From Thalassotalea piscium (GTDB lineage: Bacteria > Pseudomonadota > Gammaproteobacteria > Enterobacterales > Alteromonadaceae), in NCBI RefSeq assembly GCF_030295935.1, contig NZ_AP027362.1, forward strand, positions 1,426,001 to 1,490,000: DNA of 64,000 bases. Direction: 5' to 3'. A program made the translations under genes and the position numbers. Each line of letters starts with the position of its first letter. The stretch's first letter is position 1. Positions 55,756-63,816 of this stretch are shown here, in pieces. The notes beneath the pieces are model-generated. The model worked only from the letters and a program-made list of their open reading frames with translations. It made no database searches and was not told the DNA's origin.

Positions 55756-56223
55756 CTACAGTTTCCGCCCTAACTTTTTTTCAATTTGTTTCTTTTCCCA
55801 GTCAGCCCCAAAAAAGCTAAACACTTCAAAAACACTAATTGCATGAGAAACTACGCCAATGCCCCAGCCAAATGCTGCCCATAAAACCCACAAATAACTG
55901 GGTGTGAAAGTTAAATTAAATATAAACAAACAAGCAATAACTATCACATACGTGGTTAGGTGACTATAAAACCCTTTTAAGTCTCTAACATATTCAATAG
56001 CTTGTTCTTCTTCAATGGTTAATTTTGATGTTGTATTCATTGCTAACTCCGGTTGTAAATCTGCTACTTGTACTTCAAAGACAGCCGCTAAAGATTTTAA
56101 TGATTCAAGTCCAGCTGATTGTCCACGCTCAATTCGTTGAATGGTTCGTACACTTAAGCCACTTAGCTCTGCTAATTGCTCTTGTGACCACCCGCGTTGC
56201 AATCTTATTTTTCTAATAATCAT
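55756..56223 (-). CDS. XRE-type helix-turn-helix protein with a 2TM membrane domain
   Basis: 155 residues. An N-terminal HTH (RLQRGWSQEQLAELSGLSVR and TIQRIERGQ) is followed by a short linker and a C-terminal 2TM domain with two helices (TTYVIVIACLFIFNLTF; YLWVLWAAFGWGIGVVSHAI) ending in a basic tail. Such fusions are presumed membrane-tethered regulators. ATG 56223 has AAGGA seven bases before it. Its 3' end abuts a family B element. Confidence 0.88.
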   Translation of the reverse strand: MIIRKIRLQRGWSQEQLAELSGLSVRTIQRIERGQSAGLESLKSLAAVFEVQVADLQPELAMNTTSKLTIEEEQAIEYVRDLKGFYSHLTTYVIVIACLFIFNLTFTPSYLWVLWAAFGWGIGVVSHAISVFEVFSFFGADWEKKQIEKKLGRKL

Positions 56224-56369
56224 TTTGTTCCTTAACTTTTGTTTCACTACGAGTAAATGGAGTAGTAACTTTTACCTAAAATATAATATATCACCACGAC
56301 AAAGACGCGACACCCTCATGACAGTTGTTTTAAATCAATGGCTTACAATGTGTTCTGTTAAATGTTTTA

Positions 56370-56834
56370 TTAAGTACACGCTTTGTACATTGAGATATGA
56401 GGGATACCATCTTCTAAGTACATTGCTGAGCAAGGAATAAAACCATGCTGTTGATAGAATGCACTTAAATGCTGTTGTGCTGATATTTTAATGTTTTGTC
56501 TTGGGAAGTATTGTTGACAGTAGGTTAAAGCTTTATTTATGAGTTGGTGACCGTAACCCTTTGAACGTACACTAGCTGCGGTTAATACTCTACCTATTGC
56601 TATGTGATCTGGATAACAGATGCCTTTAGCTAATATGCGTGCATACGCGACCATCTGCTTATTTTCATAGCTAAATAAATGCAGGGTATGTATGTCTCTA
56701 TCTAAGTTATCTAAATCAGGGTAATAGCAAGTTTGTTCAACAACAAAAACATCAATACGAAGTTTCAAAGCATCATACAATTCATTATTGGATAGTTGAT
56801 CAAATGTTTTGATTTGCCAATTTAATTGGGTCAT
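56370..56834 (-). CDS. elaA: ElaA-family GNAT acetyltransferase
   Basis: About 154 residues. A GNAT fold with the acetyl-CoA loop VRSKGYGHQL (RxxGxG/A) and ElaA hallmarks RIDVFVVEQTCYYPDLDNLD, AIGRVLTAASVRS and FYQQHGFIPCSAMYLEDGIP. The substrate of ElaA is not established. A longer frame from 56873 adds 13 residues without a better ribosome site, so ATG 56834, which matches the E. coli N-terminus, is preferred. Confidence 0.82.
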   Translation of the reverse strand: MTQLNWQIKTFDQLSNNELYDALKLRIDVFVVEQTCYYPDLDNLDRDIHTLHLFSYENKQMVAYARILAKGICYPDHIAIGRVLTAASVRSKGYGHQLINKALTYCQQYFPRQNIKISAQQHLSAFYQQHGFIPCSAMYLEDGIPHISMYKACT

Positions 56835-56930
56835 TTGTATATCTACTTGTTTACCATTAACCCATTTTTTCATGGTATCGCGCTAAAGTGAAGTGAAAAG
56901 TAAAGGCAAGGAACTAATTACCCTACAACT

Positions 56931-57230
56931 TTAGTGCTGATTTAATATATGTAAAAAACCTAAATATTGTTTTTTATGCAAGTAGGCTAGCGTTTCTCTT
57001 TTGTAGTTTTCTGGACAAATTAATGGAAACTCTTTAGCAAACACTGACTTTACATCAGCGGAATTTAAAAAAAGCAAATAGGCAAGTGGCAGATAGTCTG
57101 GATTAAAGTCCTGCTGATAAACAGTAGTTCTTATTTCAGAAGGCGTATAAAAGTTTTTTACACCATAGTATTTTTCGAGAGTTGGTAACAGTTTGCTACC
57201 GTATTTTTTAATTGACCAGTACTTAAACAT
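56931..57230 (-). CDS. Small conserved hypothetical protein (DUF6559-like)
   Basis: A 99-residue cytoplasmic protein, aromatic and basic at the start (MFKYWSIKKYGSKLLPTLEK), then YYGVKNFYTPSEIRTTV and NPDYLPLAYLLFLN. The pattern recalls small proteins of the DUF6559 type found in Shewanella, Vibrio and Colwellia; that family call is from memory and moderate. No known function, motif or operon partner. Confidence 0.6.
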   Translation of the reverse strand: MFKYWSIKKYGSKLLPTLEKYYGVKNFYTPSEIRTTVYQQDFNPDYLPLAYLLFLNSADVKSVFAKEFPLICPENYKRETLAYLHKKQYLGFLHILNQH

Positions 57231-57333
57231 AAGCGTTCCTTGGCACGAAAAAAATTTCCATAATTTCTGGGAGGCGCATCATAGCGCTTTGCTTAACCTT
57301 ACTCAAATAATATTTTGCTATAAGCCGACTAAT

Positions 57334-57600
57334 TAGGGCGTGTTGGTCTTTGTTGTACATTTTTGCAGCGATTTATTTGGTGTTTATACAAGGCTGAACT
57401 TATGTAATGGGGTTGTTCCCCATAAATAAGTGAAAACGCCGTAGAAAAACCAAAGAGGCGCTGTCCTACGGATACGTTTAAACATGATTTACTTTTCGTT
57501 CTAGCTCATTTATGTAGAATACTACACTTTATTCGCTACGCCTCAATTAAATCATGTTTAATTCGTACAAAATTTGTACTCTAAAGATCAACACGCCCTA
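57334..57600. repeat. Family C miniature inverted-repeat element
   Basis: 267 bases with ends TAGGGCGTGTTGGTCTTT and the inverted complement of TAGGGCGTGTTGATCTTT (one mismatch). The terminal TA on both sides fits a TA target as used by IS630/Tc1-type transposases. Non-coding. Internal inverted segments (AAACATGATTTA and TTAAATCATGTTT; GTACAAATTTTGTAC-like) suggest a folded structure. Confidence 0.8.
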
Positions 57601-57728
57601 GTCATATTTGTTGTTATTAACATTGAATTCCTTTAAGTTTTCTGACTTCAGCGGTGAGATTAATGGTATTAATATTGGGTAAACTTTTATGTTAAGTGTT
57701 GAGTTTGTATATAGACAGGAAAGTAATG

Positions 57729-57752
57729 AAAAGGCCTGCTTGGCCTTTCATT
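57729..57752 (-). terminator. Possible his operon terminator displaced by an element
   Basis: On the minus strand AAAGGCC and GGCCTTT with a five-base loop, followed by TTCATT. It is the nearest hairpin after hisIE but is now 218 bases beyond the stop because a family A element separates them. Confidence 0.4.
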
Positions 57753-57758
57753 ATTATC

Positions 57759-57970
57759 GATGAGTTAAACCTAACTATGTACTCATTTCTACTGGCAAAA
57801 ACAATCAACTTCGGCGCTATTTACTTAGTCAATATCGATACAAGGATGTCGTTTCTCTGGCCAATGCAGGAGCGTAATAGTCCTGAATAACTCTTTATGA
57901 AAATAAAGGCCTGGTATTTGGCTGTTTTCATGTGAATAAAAGTAGAACGGTTAATTAATGAAACTGGTAT
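57759..57970. repeat. Family A miniature element, divergent full-length copy
   Basis: 212 bases. Right end TTAATTAATGAAACTGGTAT and interior blocks ACAAGGATGTCG, GCAGGAGCGTAATAG and TATTTGGCTGTTTTCA match the 211-base copy at 8701. The left end has decayed (AAACCTAACTATGTACTCAT). Its last base is also the last base of the hisIE stop codon. Confidence 0.75.
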
Positions 57971-58590
57971 TATTTGTTATGTCGTTCCATCAATACTTGA
58001 GTAACTTCACTTAGTTCAATGTTTTTGTCTTGTAAAAGAACAAGTGTGTGATAAAACAAGTCAGCACATTCACCGAGTAGATCTTCTTTAGTTTCTGCTA
58101 CGGCTGCAAGTGCCACTTCTACGCCTTCTTCACCTACCTTTTGTGCGATTTTAGTCGTACCACGTGAAAATAGATGTGCAGTATAGCTATCTTTTGGGTC
58201 ATCATTTTTTCGACTTGCAATTACTTGTTCTAATTGGCTTAGAAAGTTTTGTTGACTTATTTTTTGCTCAGGAAAACACGACTCAGTGCCTAAGTGACAA
58301 CTTGGTCCAACAGGAACGCAGCTAATTAATAGACTGTCTTTGTCGCAATCTGCTAATACTTGTTCAACATTTAAAAAATGGCCTGAAGTTTCGCCTTTAA
58401 CCCATAATGCTTGTTTTGAACGACTAAAAAATGTCGCCTTACCAGTTGATAGCGTTTGCGCAAGCGACGCTTGGTTCATATACCCTTGCATTAACACCGC
58501 ACCCGTTGCGTGATGTTGGATAATAGCAGGAATTAAATCAGCCATTTTATCCCATGCTAATTGCGACATATTCTCTTGATTAATTAACAT
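57970..58590 (-). CDS. hisI: Bifunctional HisIE (phosphoribosyl-AMP cyclohydrolase / PR-ATP pyrophosphatase)
   Basis: A 206-residue fusion. The cyclohydrolase half has [20 protein letters not shown] and zinc-site CHLGTESCF. The pyrophosphatase half (about 115-206) has [15 protein letters not shown] and [13 protein letters not shown]. It performs steps two and three of histidine synthesis. Its ATG overlaps the hisF stop (ATGTTAA); ATG 58569 is an alternative. Last gene of the his run; the stop codon touches a miniature element. Confidence 0.95.
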   Translation of the reverse strand: MLINQENMSQLAWDKMADLIPAIIQHHATGAVLMQGYMNQASLAQTLSTGKATFFSRSKQALWVKGETSGHFLNVEQVLADCDKDSLLISCVPVGPSCHLGTESCFPEQKISQQNFLSQLEQVIASRKNDDPKDSYTAHLFSRGTTKIAQKVGEEGVEVALAAVAETKEDLLGECADLFYHTLVLLQDKNIELSEVTQVLMERHNK

Positions 58591-59360
58591 AGTCTGATCT
58601 CTATTTTATTTTGAGCTAATTGTTGTTTTAATTCATTTATATCAATAACGCCTTTATGAAATACGCTAGCGGCAAGCGCGCCATCAACATCGGCTTGCTG
58701 AAATACTTCAGTAAAATGACTGATTTTACCTGCACCACCAGAGGCAATTAACGGTACGTTACATACGGCTCTTGCTTTTTTAAGTTGTATAATGTCGTAG
58801 CCTTGTCGAACGCCGTCTTGATTCATGCAGTTAAGTACAATTTCACCAGCGCCGCGTTTTTGTACTTCTTCAATCCAATCAAAAGTGTTCCATTGGGTTT
58901 GTTGAGTACGGCTTTCATCGCCAGTAAATTGATAAACTTGATAAGTGTTTAGTTCTTTGTTAAAAAAACTGTCAATACCAACAACAATACACTGCTGACC
59001 AAAGTAATCTGCTAAACGACTAATTAAAGTAGGATCAGCTAAGGCAGGTGAGTTAATACTAATTTTATCAGCACCCATCTTTAAGATTTGCTTAGCATCG
59101 TCTTCACTTTTAATACCACCAGCAACACAAAAGGGGATATCGATTACTTTTGCTATACGGCTAACCCAACTTTTATCAACTACGCGGTCATCTGAGCTTG
59201 CGGTAATATCATAAAATACTAATTCATCGGCGCCAGCTGCAGCATACTGTTGTGCAAGTGGTACAATATCGCCAATAATTTCATGGTTGCGAAATTGAAC
59301 ACCTTTAACTACTTTGCCGTCTCTTACGTCAAGGCAAGGAATTATGCGCTTAGCTAGCAT
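58584..59360 (-). CDS. hisF: Imidazole glycerol phosphate synthase cyclase subunit HisF
   Basis: A 258-residue TIM barrel. Catalytic aspartates lie in [16 protein letters not shown] and in the VVGIDSF / [14 protein letters not shown] half. With HisH it makes imidazole glycerol phosphate and AICAR. Overlaps hisI by seven bases. Unlike in E. coli, hisA is not directly upstream: a receptor gene in the opposite direction intervenes, so hisF must have its own promoter in 59361-59921. Confidence 0.96.
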   Translation of the reverse strand: MLAKRIIPCLDVRDGKVVKGVQFRNHEIIGDIVPLAQQYAAAGADELVFYDITASSDDRVVDKSWVSRIAKVIDIPFCVAGGIKSEDDAKQILKMGADKISINSPALADPTLISRLADYFGQQCIVVGIDSFFNKELNTYQVYQFTGDESRTQQTQWNTFDWIEEVQKRGAGEIVLNCMNQDGVRQGYDIIQLKKARAVCNVPLIASGGAGKISHFTEVFQQADVDGALAASVFHKGVIDINELKQQLAQNKIEIRLC

Positions 59361-59921
59361 GATTTACACCACAGTTTAAGTGATTGATTATATTTCATAT
59401 TATTTGTTTTTCTTAGTTTTCTTATGTGTGTAGGATGCACTTTATTTTACTAGTGTTCAAAGAACGCTGAATATGAACTCATTATAAAAATATAAATGCA
59501 TAATATGCAGTTATTTATGACTGGTAATATACAGTATTTCTAGCTCAAACTTAAGAAAAAGTGTTAATTAAATAGTTATTATATAGAACAATCTGCACTT
59601 CTTAACTTCGACATTGTTCAATAAAAATTAGCGCTTTGCTGTTATGAAAAAAATATGAAATTAAATGACAAATACTGCTGTGCGATCACCAAATTTATAC
59701 GCTTTTACAATTTTTATACTTTGCATCACAACTGTAATAATTCCAACATAGTTAGCGTCAACCAACAAACCTCCTATACAACTTTATTATATTCACACTA
59801 AATCACTTTTTTTTGATTTACATCACTAGATAAGCTTAATGATATTGATTCGCATTTTGTTTTGTGTTTAAATCGCGCTAATTTTTTATAAGCCTATTTA
59901 ATTTTTAAGGAATATCTCAAT
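59361..59921. other. Divergent control region, hisF / FecA-like receptor
   Basis: 561 A+T-rich bases without a gene. A Fur-type site lies at 59838-59858 near the receptor. The hisF promoter must be in the part closer to 59361; no leader peptide with a His run was found. Confidence 0.55.
59838..59858. promoter_or_regulatory. Fur-type iron box
   Basis: AATGATATTGATTCGCATTTT is close to the extended Fur box of gammaproteobacterial receptor genes (AATGATAATGATTCTCATTT), 13 of 19 positions of the classic consensus. It lies 64-84 bases before the FecA-like receptor start. Confidence 0.75.
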
Positions 59922-61994
59922 ATGAGAACAACCAAGACTTCGCTGTCACTAGCCATTACGCTGGCCTTAGGATCTTTAAATGCAGTTGCTCAACAACAAG
60001 ACATTGCTGAAGAAAACGAAAATAAAAAAATTATGCCTGCAATGGAAGTAATCAGCGTATTAGGCCATGCTAATTCGGTTATATTAGATCACACGGGCTC
60101 TGTTGTGGTTATTAATCGCCAGGAAATTGAAAAAATTCAACCACTTTCTACTGAAGATGTTTTACGTCGTATTCCTGGTGTAAATATTAAAAGCGAAGAA
60201 GAAACGTCGATTGTTGCAAACTTTGGTATACGTGGCTTATCAGCAAGTGAGTCAAAATCTCTTATGCTAGAAGATGGCGTTCCGGTAGCTCCAGGTTTAT
60301 TTATTGGTAATGATCGCTATTTTAATCCTCGTATTCAACGTATAGAACAAGTTGAAGTATTAAAAGGTTCAGCCTCACTTCGTTATGGCCCGTCAACTAT
60401 AGGTGGGGTGGTTAATTACCAAACAAAAACACCTGATGATGGTGTAATGCTTACTGGTCGAGTCGGTTCGTTTAATATGCAAGAGTTAAGTTTAGAAGCG
60501 GGTGGCCAAAGCCAATCTGGTGATGCTTTTGCGGGAATTGTTGCAACACATGCTTCTAGCGACGGCTTTATGGATAAAGGCTATGAAATGACAGATGTTA
60601 TGGCTAAGGCTGGCGTTATTTTAAATCAAAATCAAAAGATTGGTATTAAAGTATCACGCTATGAAAATGACGCTGAGATCTCTTATCGTGGTTTGTTAAT
60701 GGACGATTATTTAGCTGGTGCTGATTATAACCCAGGAGCGGATGATGTATTTTTAACAGACCGCACAGCATTTGATATTAACCATGAAGTCTCTTTCTCT
60801 GATCAAGCAACATTAAAAACGTTGGTGTATTGGAGCGAAGTAAGTCGTGATTATTGGCGCTATAATGTCGATACTGATGCCTCTAACTTAGCTGGACGAT
60901 GGATTTATAAAGACACACTATCAGGTAATAATCGTTCATTTGAACGTGTAGGTATAGAAACTCGTTTACTATTAGACCATGATCTATTTGGTATGCCTGC
61001 AAATAGTGAGTTCGGTTTACGTTATATGCAAGAAGAATCAAATGATACACGTATTCGAGCAGTGCGCAGCTCTGATCGTACAGGTGTGAATGATCGTCAC
61101 AGAATTGATTCAGCAGACAGTTTTGCCGCTCATGGGCAAACTCGTATTGAGTTAAGTGATCGTTTTGCTGTTACACCGGGTTTACGAGTTGAGTCATACG
61201 AGCAAAAACGTGTGATATTAACAGATGATAATAGTACCGCTAAAACTAGTAATACTGAATATTTGCCAGGTGTTGGCGTTACTTATAACTTAAACGAGTT
61301 TGCTCAGTTTTATGGTGGTGTATACCGCGCTTTTTCTCCAGCATCAAATGGTGTTGCTCTTGATGGCTTGACAGATCAAAATTTAGATGGCGAACGCTCA
61401 ACTAACTATGAGTTAGGTTTACGTAGCAATCAAGGTGATTTTAGTTATGAAGTTGCAGCTTTTCTGATGGATTTTAGTAATCAGGTTGTTACTGGTAATA
61501 GCGATCCAAACTTATCACAGTCTAATGGTGGTAAAACTGAGCATGTAGGTATGGAGTTTATGCTTGGTTATAAACTAGGCGGTGGCTTTAGCATAGATAG
61601 TAACGCTACTTGGGTGCCTACCTCAGAGTTTACCAGTGGTGAAAATAAAGGGAATAGATTGCCTTACGCACCAAAAATTGTTGCTAATTTAACTTTTAAT
61701 TATCAACTTGAGCATTTAAATACTGCGCTAACTGTTCATCACCGTGGTGAGCAATACGGTGATGCAAGTAACGTAGAAGAGATCCCAACAGATGCTGCAG
61801 GCGGTATTTGGGGCGGCTTAATGCCATCTTATACGTTACTAGATTTAACGGCACAATATAATTTAGCGACTAACTTGCGTTTGTTTGGCGCTGTAAAAAA
61901 CTTGACAGATAAACGCTACATTACGGGGTTACGTCAAGGCATTTATGTTGGACCAGAGCGTTCATTTGAAATTGGTGTTAGTTATAAGTTTTAA
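59922..61994 (+). CDS. TonB-dependent iron(III)-chelate receptor, FecA-like
   Basis: 690 residues. A signal peptide (SLSLAITLALGSLNAVAQ) is followed by a TonB-box region (MEVISVLG) and a plug with EDVLRRIPGVNI, NFGIRGLSASESKSLMLEDG, EQVEVLKGSASLRYGP and STIGGVVNYQTK. A barrel follows, ending in SFEIGVSYKF. The plug most resembles FecA-type ferric dicitrate receptors, but the extra N-terminal signalling domain of FecA is absent. A Fur-like box upstream supports iron uptake. AAGGA precedes the ATG. It lies antiparallel inside the his operon. The ligand is uncertain. Confidence 0.9.
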   Translation: MRTTKTSLSLAITLALGSLNAVAQQQDIAEENENKKIMPAMEVISVLGHANSVILDHTGSVVVINRQEIEKIQPLSTEDVLRRIPGVNIKSEEETSIVANFGIRGLSASESKSLMLEDGVPVAPGLFIGNDRYFNPRIQRIEQVEVLKGSASLRYGPSTIGGVVNYQTKTPDDGVMLTGRVGSFNMQELSLEAGGQSQSGDAFAGIVATHASSDGFMDKGYEMTDVMAKAGVILNQNQKIGIKVSRYENDAEISYRGLLMDDYLAGADYNPGADDVFLTDRTAFDINHEVSFSDQATLKTLVYWSEVSRDYWRYNVDTDASNLAGRWIYKDTLSGNNRSFERVGIETRLLLDHDLFGMPANSEFGLRYMQEESNDTRIRAVRSSDRTGVNDRHRIDSADSFAAHGQTRIELSDRFAVTPGLRVESYEQKRVILTDDNSTAKTSNTEYLPGVGVTYNLNEFAQFYGGVYRAFSPASNGVALDGLTDQNLDGERSTNYELGLRSNQGDFSYEVAAFLMDFSNQVVTGNSDPNLSQSNGGKTEHVGMEFMLGYKLGGGFSIDSNATWVPTSEFTSGENKGNRLPYAPKIVANLTFNYQLEHLNTALTVHHRGEQYGDASNVEEIPTDAAGGIWGGLMPSYTLLDLTAQYNLATNLRLFGAVKNLTDKRYITGLRQGIYVGPERSFEIGVSYKF

Positions 61995-61997
61995 GTA

Positions 61998-62070
61998 ATA
62001 CCAATCTCACTAACTATGTGATCATTTTTACTGCGTATAAAGTAGATCACTTAATTAATGAAACTGGTAT
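61998..62070. repeat. Family A miniature element, shortest intact copy
   Basis: 73 bases with both family A ends and almost no interior (ATTTTTACTGCGTATAAAG). It starts three bases after the receptor stop codon. AAGT is found on both outer sides (61993-61996, 62071-62074), possibly a duplication. Confidence 0.75.
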
Positions 62071-62137
62071 AAGTGATCTCTTGGCCGGAACTTAAAGGAT
62101 TAATGGCAAAGCATTGATTGTAGAGAAGGGTTATTCT

Positions 62138-62176
62138 CGGTAACTGTTCCTGCGTTAGCCTAACGCCCAGATACCG
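62138..62176. other. Nested palindrome of unknown role
   Basis: Outer arms CGGTA/TACCG (62138-62142, 62172-62176) enclose inner arms GCGTTA/TAACGC (62152-62157, 62161-62166) with loop GCC. It lies between the FecA-like receptor and the terminator shared with hisA. It is not an obvious terminator. Confidence 0.4.
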
Positions 62177-62197
62177 GTTGAGACCTTGTCAAAATCA

Positions 62198-62238
62198 AAT
62201 AAAGCATAGTATGGGTAACCAACTATGCTTTATTTTTT
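62198..62238. terminator. Bidirectional terminator between receptor and hisA
   Basis: A perfect 13-bp stem, AATAAAGCATAGT and ACTATGCTTTATT, with an 11-base loop and T-runs downstream. It separates the plus-strand receptor from minus-strand hisA. Consequently hisBHA transcription probably stops here instead of continuing to hisF. Confidence 0.85.
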
Positions 62239-62309
62239 ATTAATAGGGGAGATCAGTTGGTAGCCTTTTCTTTGACAGCTATTTGCTTGAATCACCCTAA
62301 AAGTAGAAG

Positions 62310-63047
62310 TTATGGAAGTGGCCAACAATCAATAGCTTCTGCTAGAGTAAATTTACCTTCTAATAACGAACGGCCCAAAATTACCCCTGCAACACCTGTA
62401 GGAACAAGTGCTTTTATATCGTCTAAACTGCCAATACCTCCAGATGCCTGCCACTGAATTTCAGGGTAATTGCTACATAGCTCTTGATAGAGCTCAACAT
62501 TGGTTCCAGTTAATGTGCCGTCTTTACTAATATCAGTACATAGCACATGTTTGATGCCCGCATGTTGATATTGTACTAGCAAATCTTCTAGATTAACGCC
62601 GCTGTCTTCTATCCAACCATGCGTTGGTAACGTTTTATTACCTTGAGCGTCAATTTTAATATCGAGTGCTAAAACAACTTTCTCACCGCCATACTTTTTT
62701 AACCATTCAATCACTACTTCAGGTTGTTTAATGGCCAGTGAACCAATTACAACGCGGTTTGCGCCAAGTGCCAGTAATTGCTTTACATCTTCTTCGCTGC
62801 GAATACCACCGCCAACTTGTATGATCATCGTTGGATGATTCACAAGGGTTTTTAATGTATCAAGCTGGCGTTTTGTGCTGTCTTTAGCACCGTCTAAATC
62901 AACAAAGTGCATCACTTTTGCGCCAGCATTTGCATACGCATTTTGTCGTTCACTTGGTGAATATTGATAGTTTGTTTTTTGTTCGTAATCACCTTGATAT
63001 AAACGAACAACTTCACCATTGATCAGATCTATTGCGGGGATCATCAT
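62310..63047 (-). CDS. hisA: HisA, ProFAR isomerase
   Basis: A 245-residue TIM barrel isomerase of histidine synthesis. Catalytic aspartates are in MIPAIDLINGEVVRL and in VLCTDISKDGTLTG. It shows the half-barrel symmetry shared with HisF (IIQVGGGIRSEEDVKQLLAL; ASGGIGSLDDIKAL). It is 130 bases downstream of hisH, a wider gap than usual, with an 8-bp hairpin (63143-63163) inside. Confidence 0.95.
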   Translation of the reverse strand: MMIPAIDLINGEVVRLYQGDYEQKTNYQYSPSERQNAYANAGAKVMHFVDLDGAKDSTKRQLDTLKTLVNHPTMIIQVGGGIRSEEDVKQLLALGANRVVIGSLAIKQPEVVIEWLKKYGGEKVVLALDIKIDAQGNKTLPTHGWIEDSGVNLEDLLVQYQHAGIKHVLCTDISKDGTLTGTNVELYQELCSNYPEIQWQASGGIGSLDDIKALVPTGVAGVILGRSLLEGKFTLAEAIDCWPLP

Positions 63048-63177
63048 AAATTACCGCTCCTAATGTTATTCTTTTTCTCAATTACTACTTCAAAAGTACT
63101 CATTATATAATTATAAACTCCGTAATAGTTTATTGTTCCCACTTCAAATAGTGCTTATTTGAAACGGTTATTGAAAG

Positions 63178-63816
63178 TTATAAATTTAAAAAATTGTTGA
63201 TTATTTTACTACCTAGTTCACTTGAGCGTTCAGGATGAAACTGACAACCGATAAAGTTATCTTTAGCAATTGCAGCTGAAAACTTTGTGCCATACTCACA
63301 ACTTGCAACCGTAAACTCGCTAACTGGGGCAGCGAAGCTGTGAACAAAATAGAAGTAGTCGCCGACATCTATATTGTTAAATACTGGATGATTATTTACA
63401 TTAATCAGCGTATTCCAACCCATGTGTGGTAAACGTAAGTTGTTAGCATTAAGTGCAACAATATCAGTCGGTATCAGCCCTAAGCATTCGATAGGTTGAT
63501 TAGTTGCACCCTCAACTGAACTGCGCGCCATCAGCTGCATACCTAAACAAAAGCCTAATACCGGTTGAGTAAGTTGTTGTAACGTTTCAACTAAGCCTTT
63601 GGAACGAATGTTTTCCATGGCATGACGGGCACTACCCACACCGGGTAAAATGACTTTGTCAGCGGCTTTTATTAACTCAATGTCGTCAGTAACAATCACG
63701 TTAAAACCTAAGCGTTCAACAGCAAATTGCACCGATGATAAATTAGCGCACCCGGTATCGACAATTACATTCTTTGCTTTATCGTTTTTCTCATTAGGCA
63801 TTTCTTGGTAAATCAC
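63178..63816 (-). CDS. hisH: Imidazole glycerol phosphate synthase glutaminase subunit HisH
   Basis: A 212-residue class I glutamine amidotransferase. The catalytic Cys lies in LGFCLGMQLM, with His/Glu in GCQFHPERS and the oxyanion strand in ILPGVGSARHAMENI. It supplies ammonia to HisF. A GTG start at 63816 overlaps the hisB stop and has AAAGGA eight bases before it; ATG 63801 is an alternative. Confidence 0.94.
   Translation of the reverse strand: MIYQEMPNEKNDKAKNVIVDTGCANLSSVQFAVERLGFNVIVTDDIELIKAADKVILPGVGSARHAMENIRSKGLVETLQQLTQPVLGFCLGMQLMARSSVEGATNQPIECLGLIPTDIVALNANNLRLPHMGWNTLINVNNHPVFNNIDVGDYFYFVHSFAAPVSEFTVASCEYGTKFSAAIAKDNFIGCQFHPERSSELGSKIINNFLNL

Larger units (their letters stand above)
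57231..57758. other. Intergenic region with family C element and a hairpin
   Basis: It contains the family C miniature element (57334-57600) and the AAAGGCC hairpin at 57729-57752. The open frame at 57696-57890 runs across the hairpin and a family A element and is not considered real. No other gene seen. Confidence 0.5.

Noticed and set aside
57696-57890. 64-codon open frame on the plus strand
   Set aside because: It runs through a hairpin and into a family A element; the apparent protein is a by-product of repeat sequence.
62152-62166. attC-like core (GCCTAAC) in the nested palindrome
   Set aside because: Only one of the two consensus boxes is present, and there is no integrase or cassette structure.
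63143-63163. Hairpin TTCAAATA/TATTTGAA between hisH and hisA as an internal terminator
   Set aside because: No T-tract follows on the minus strand; it is at most a processing or pausing site.
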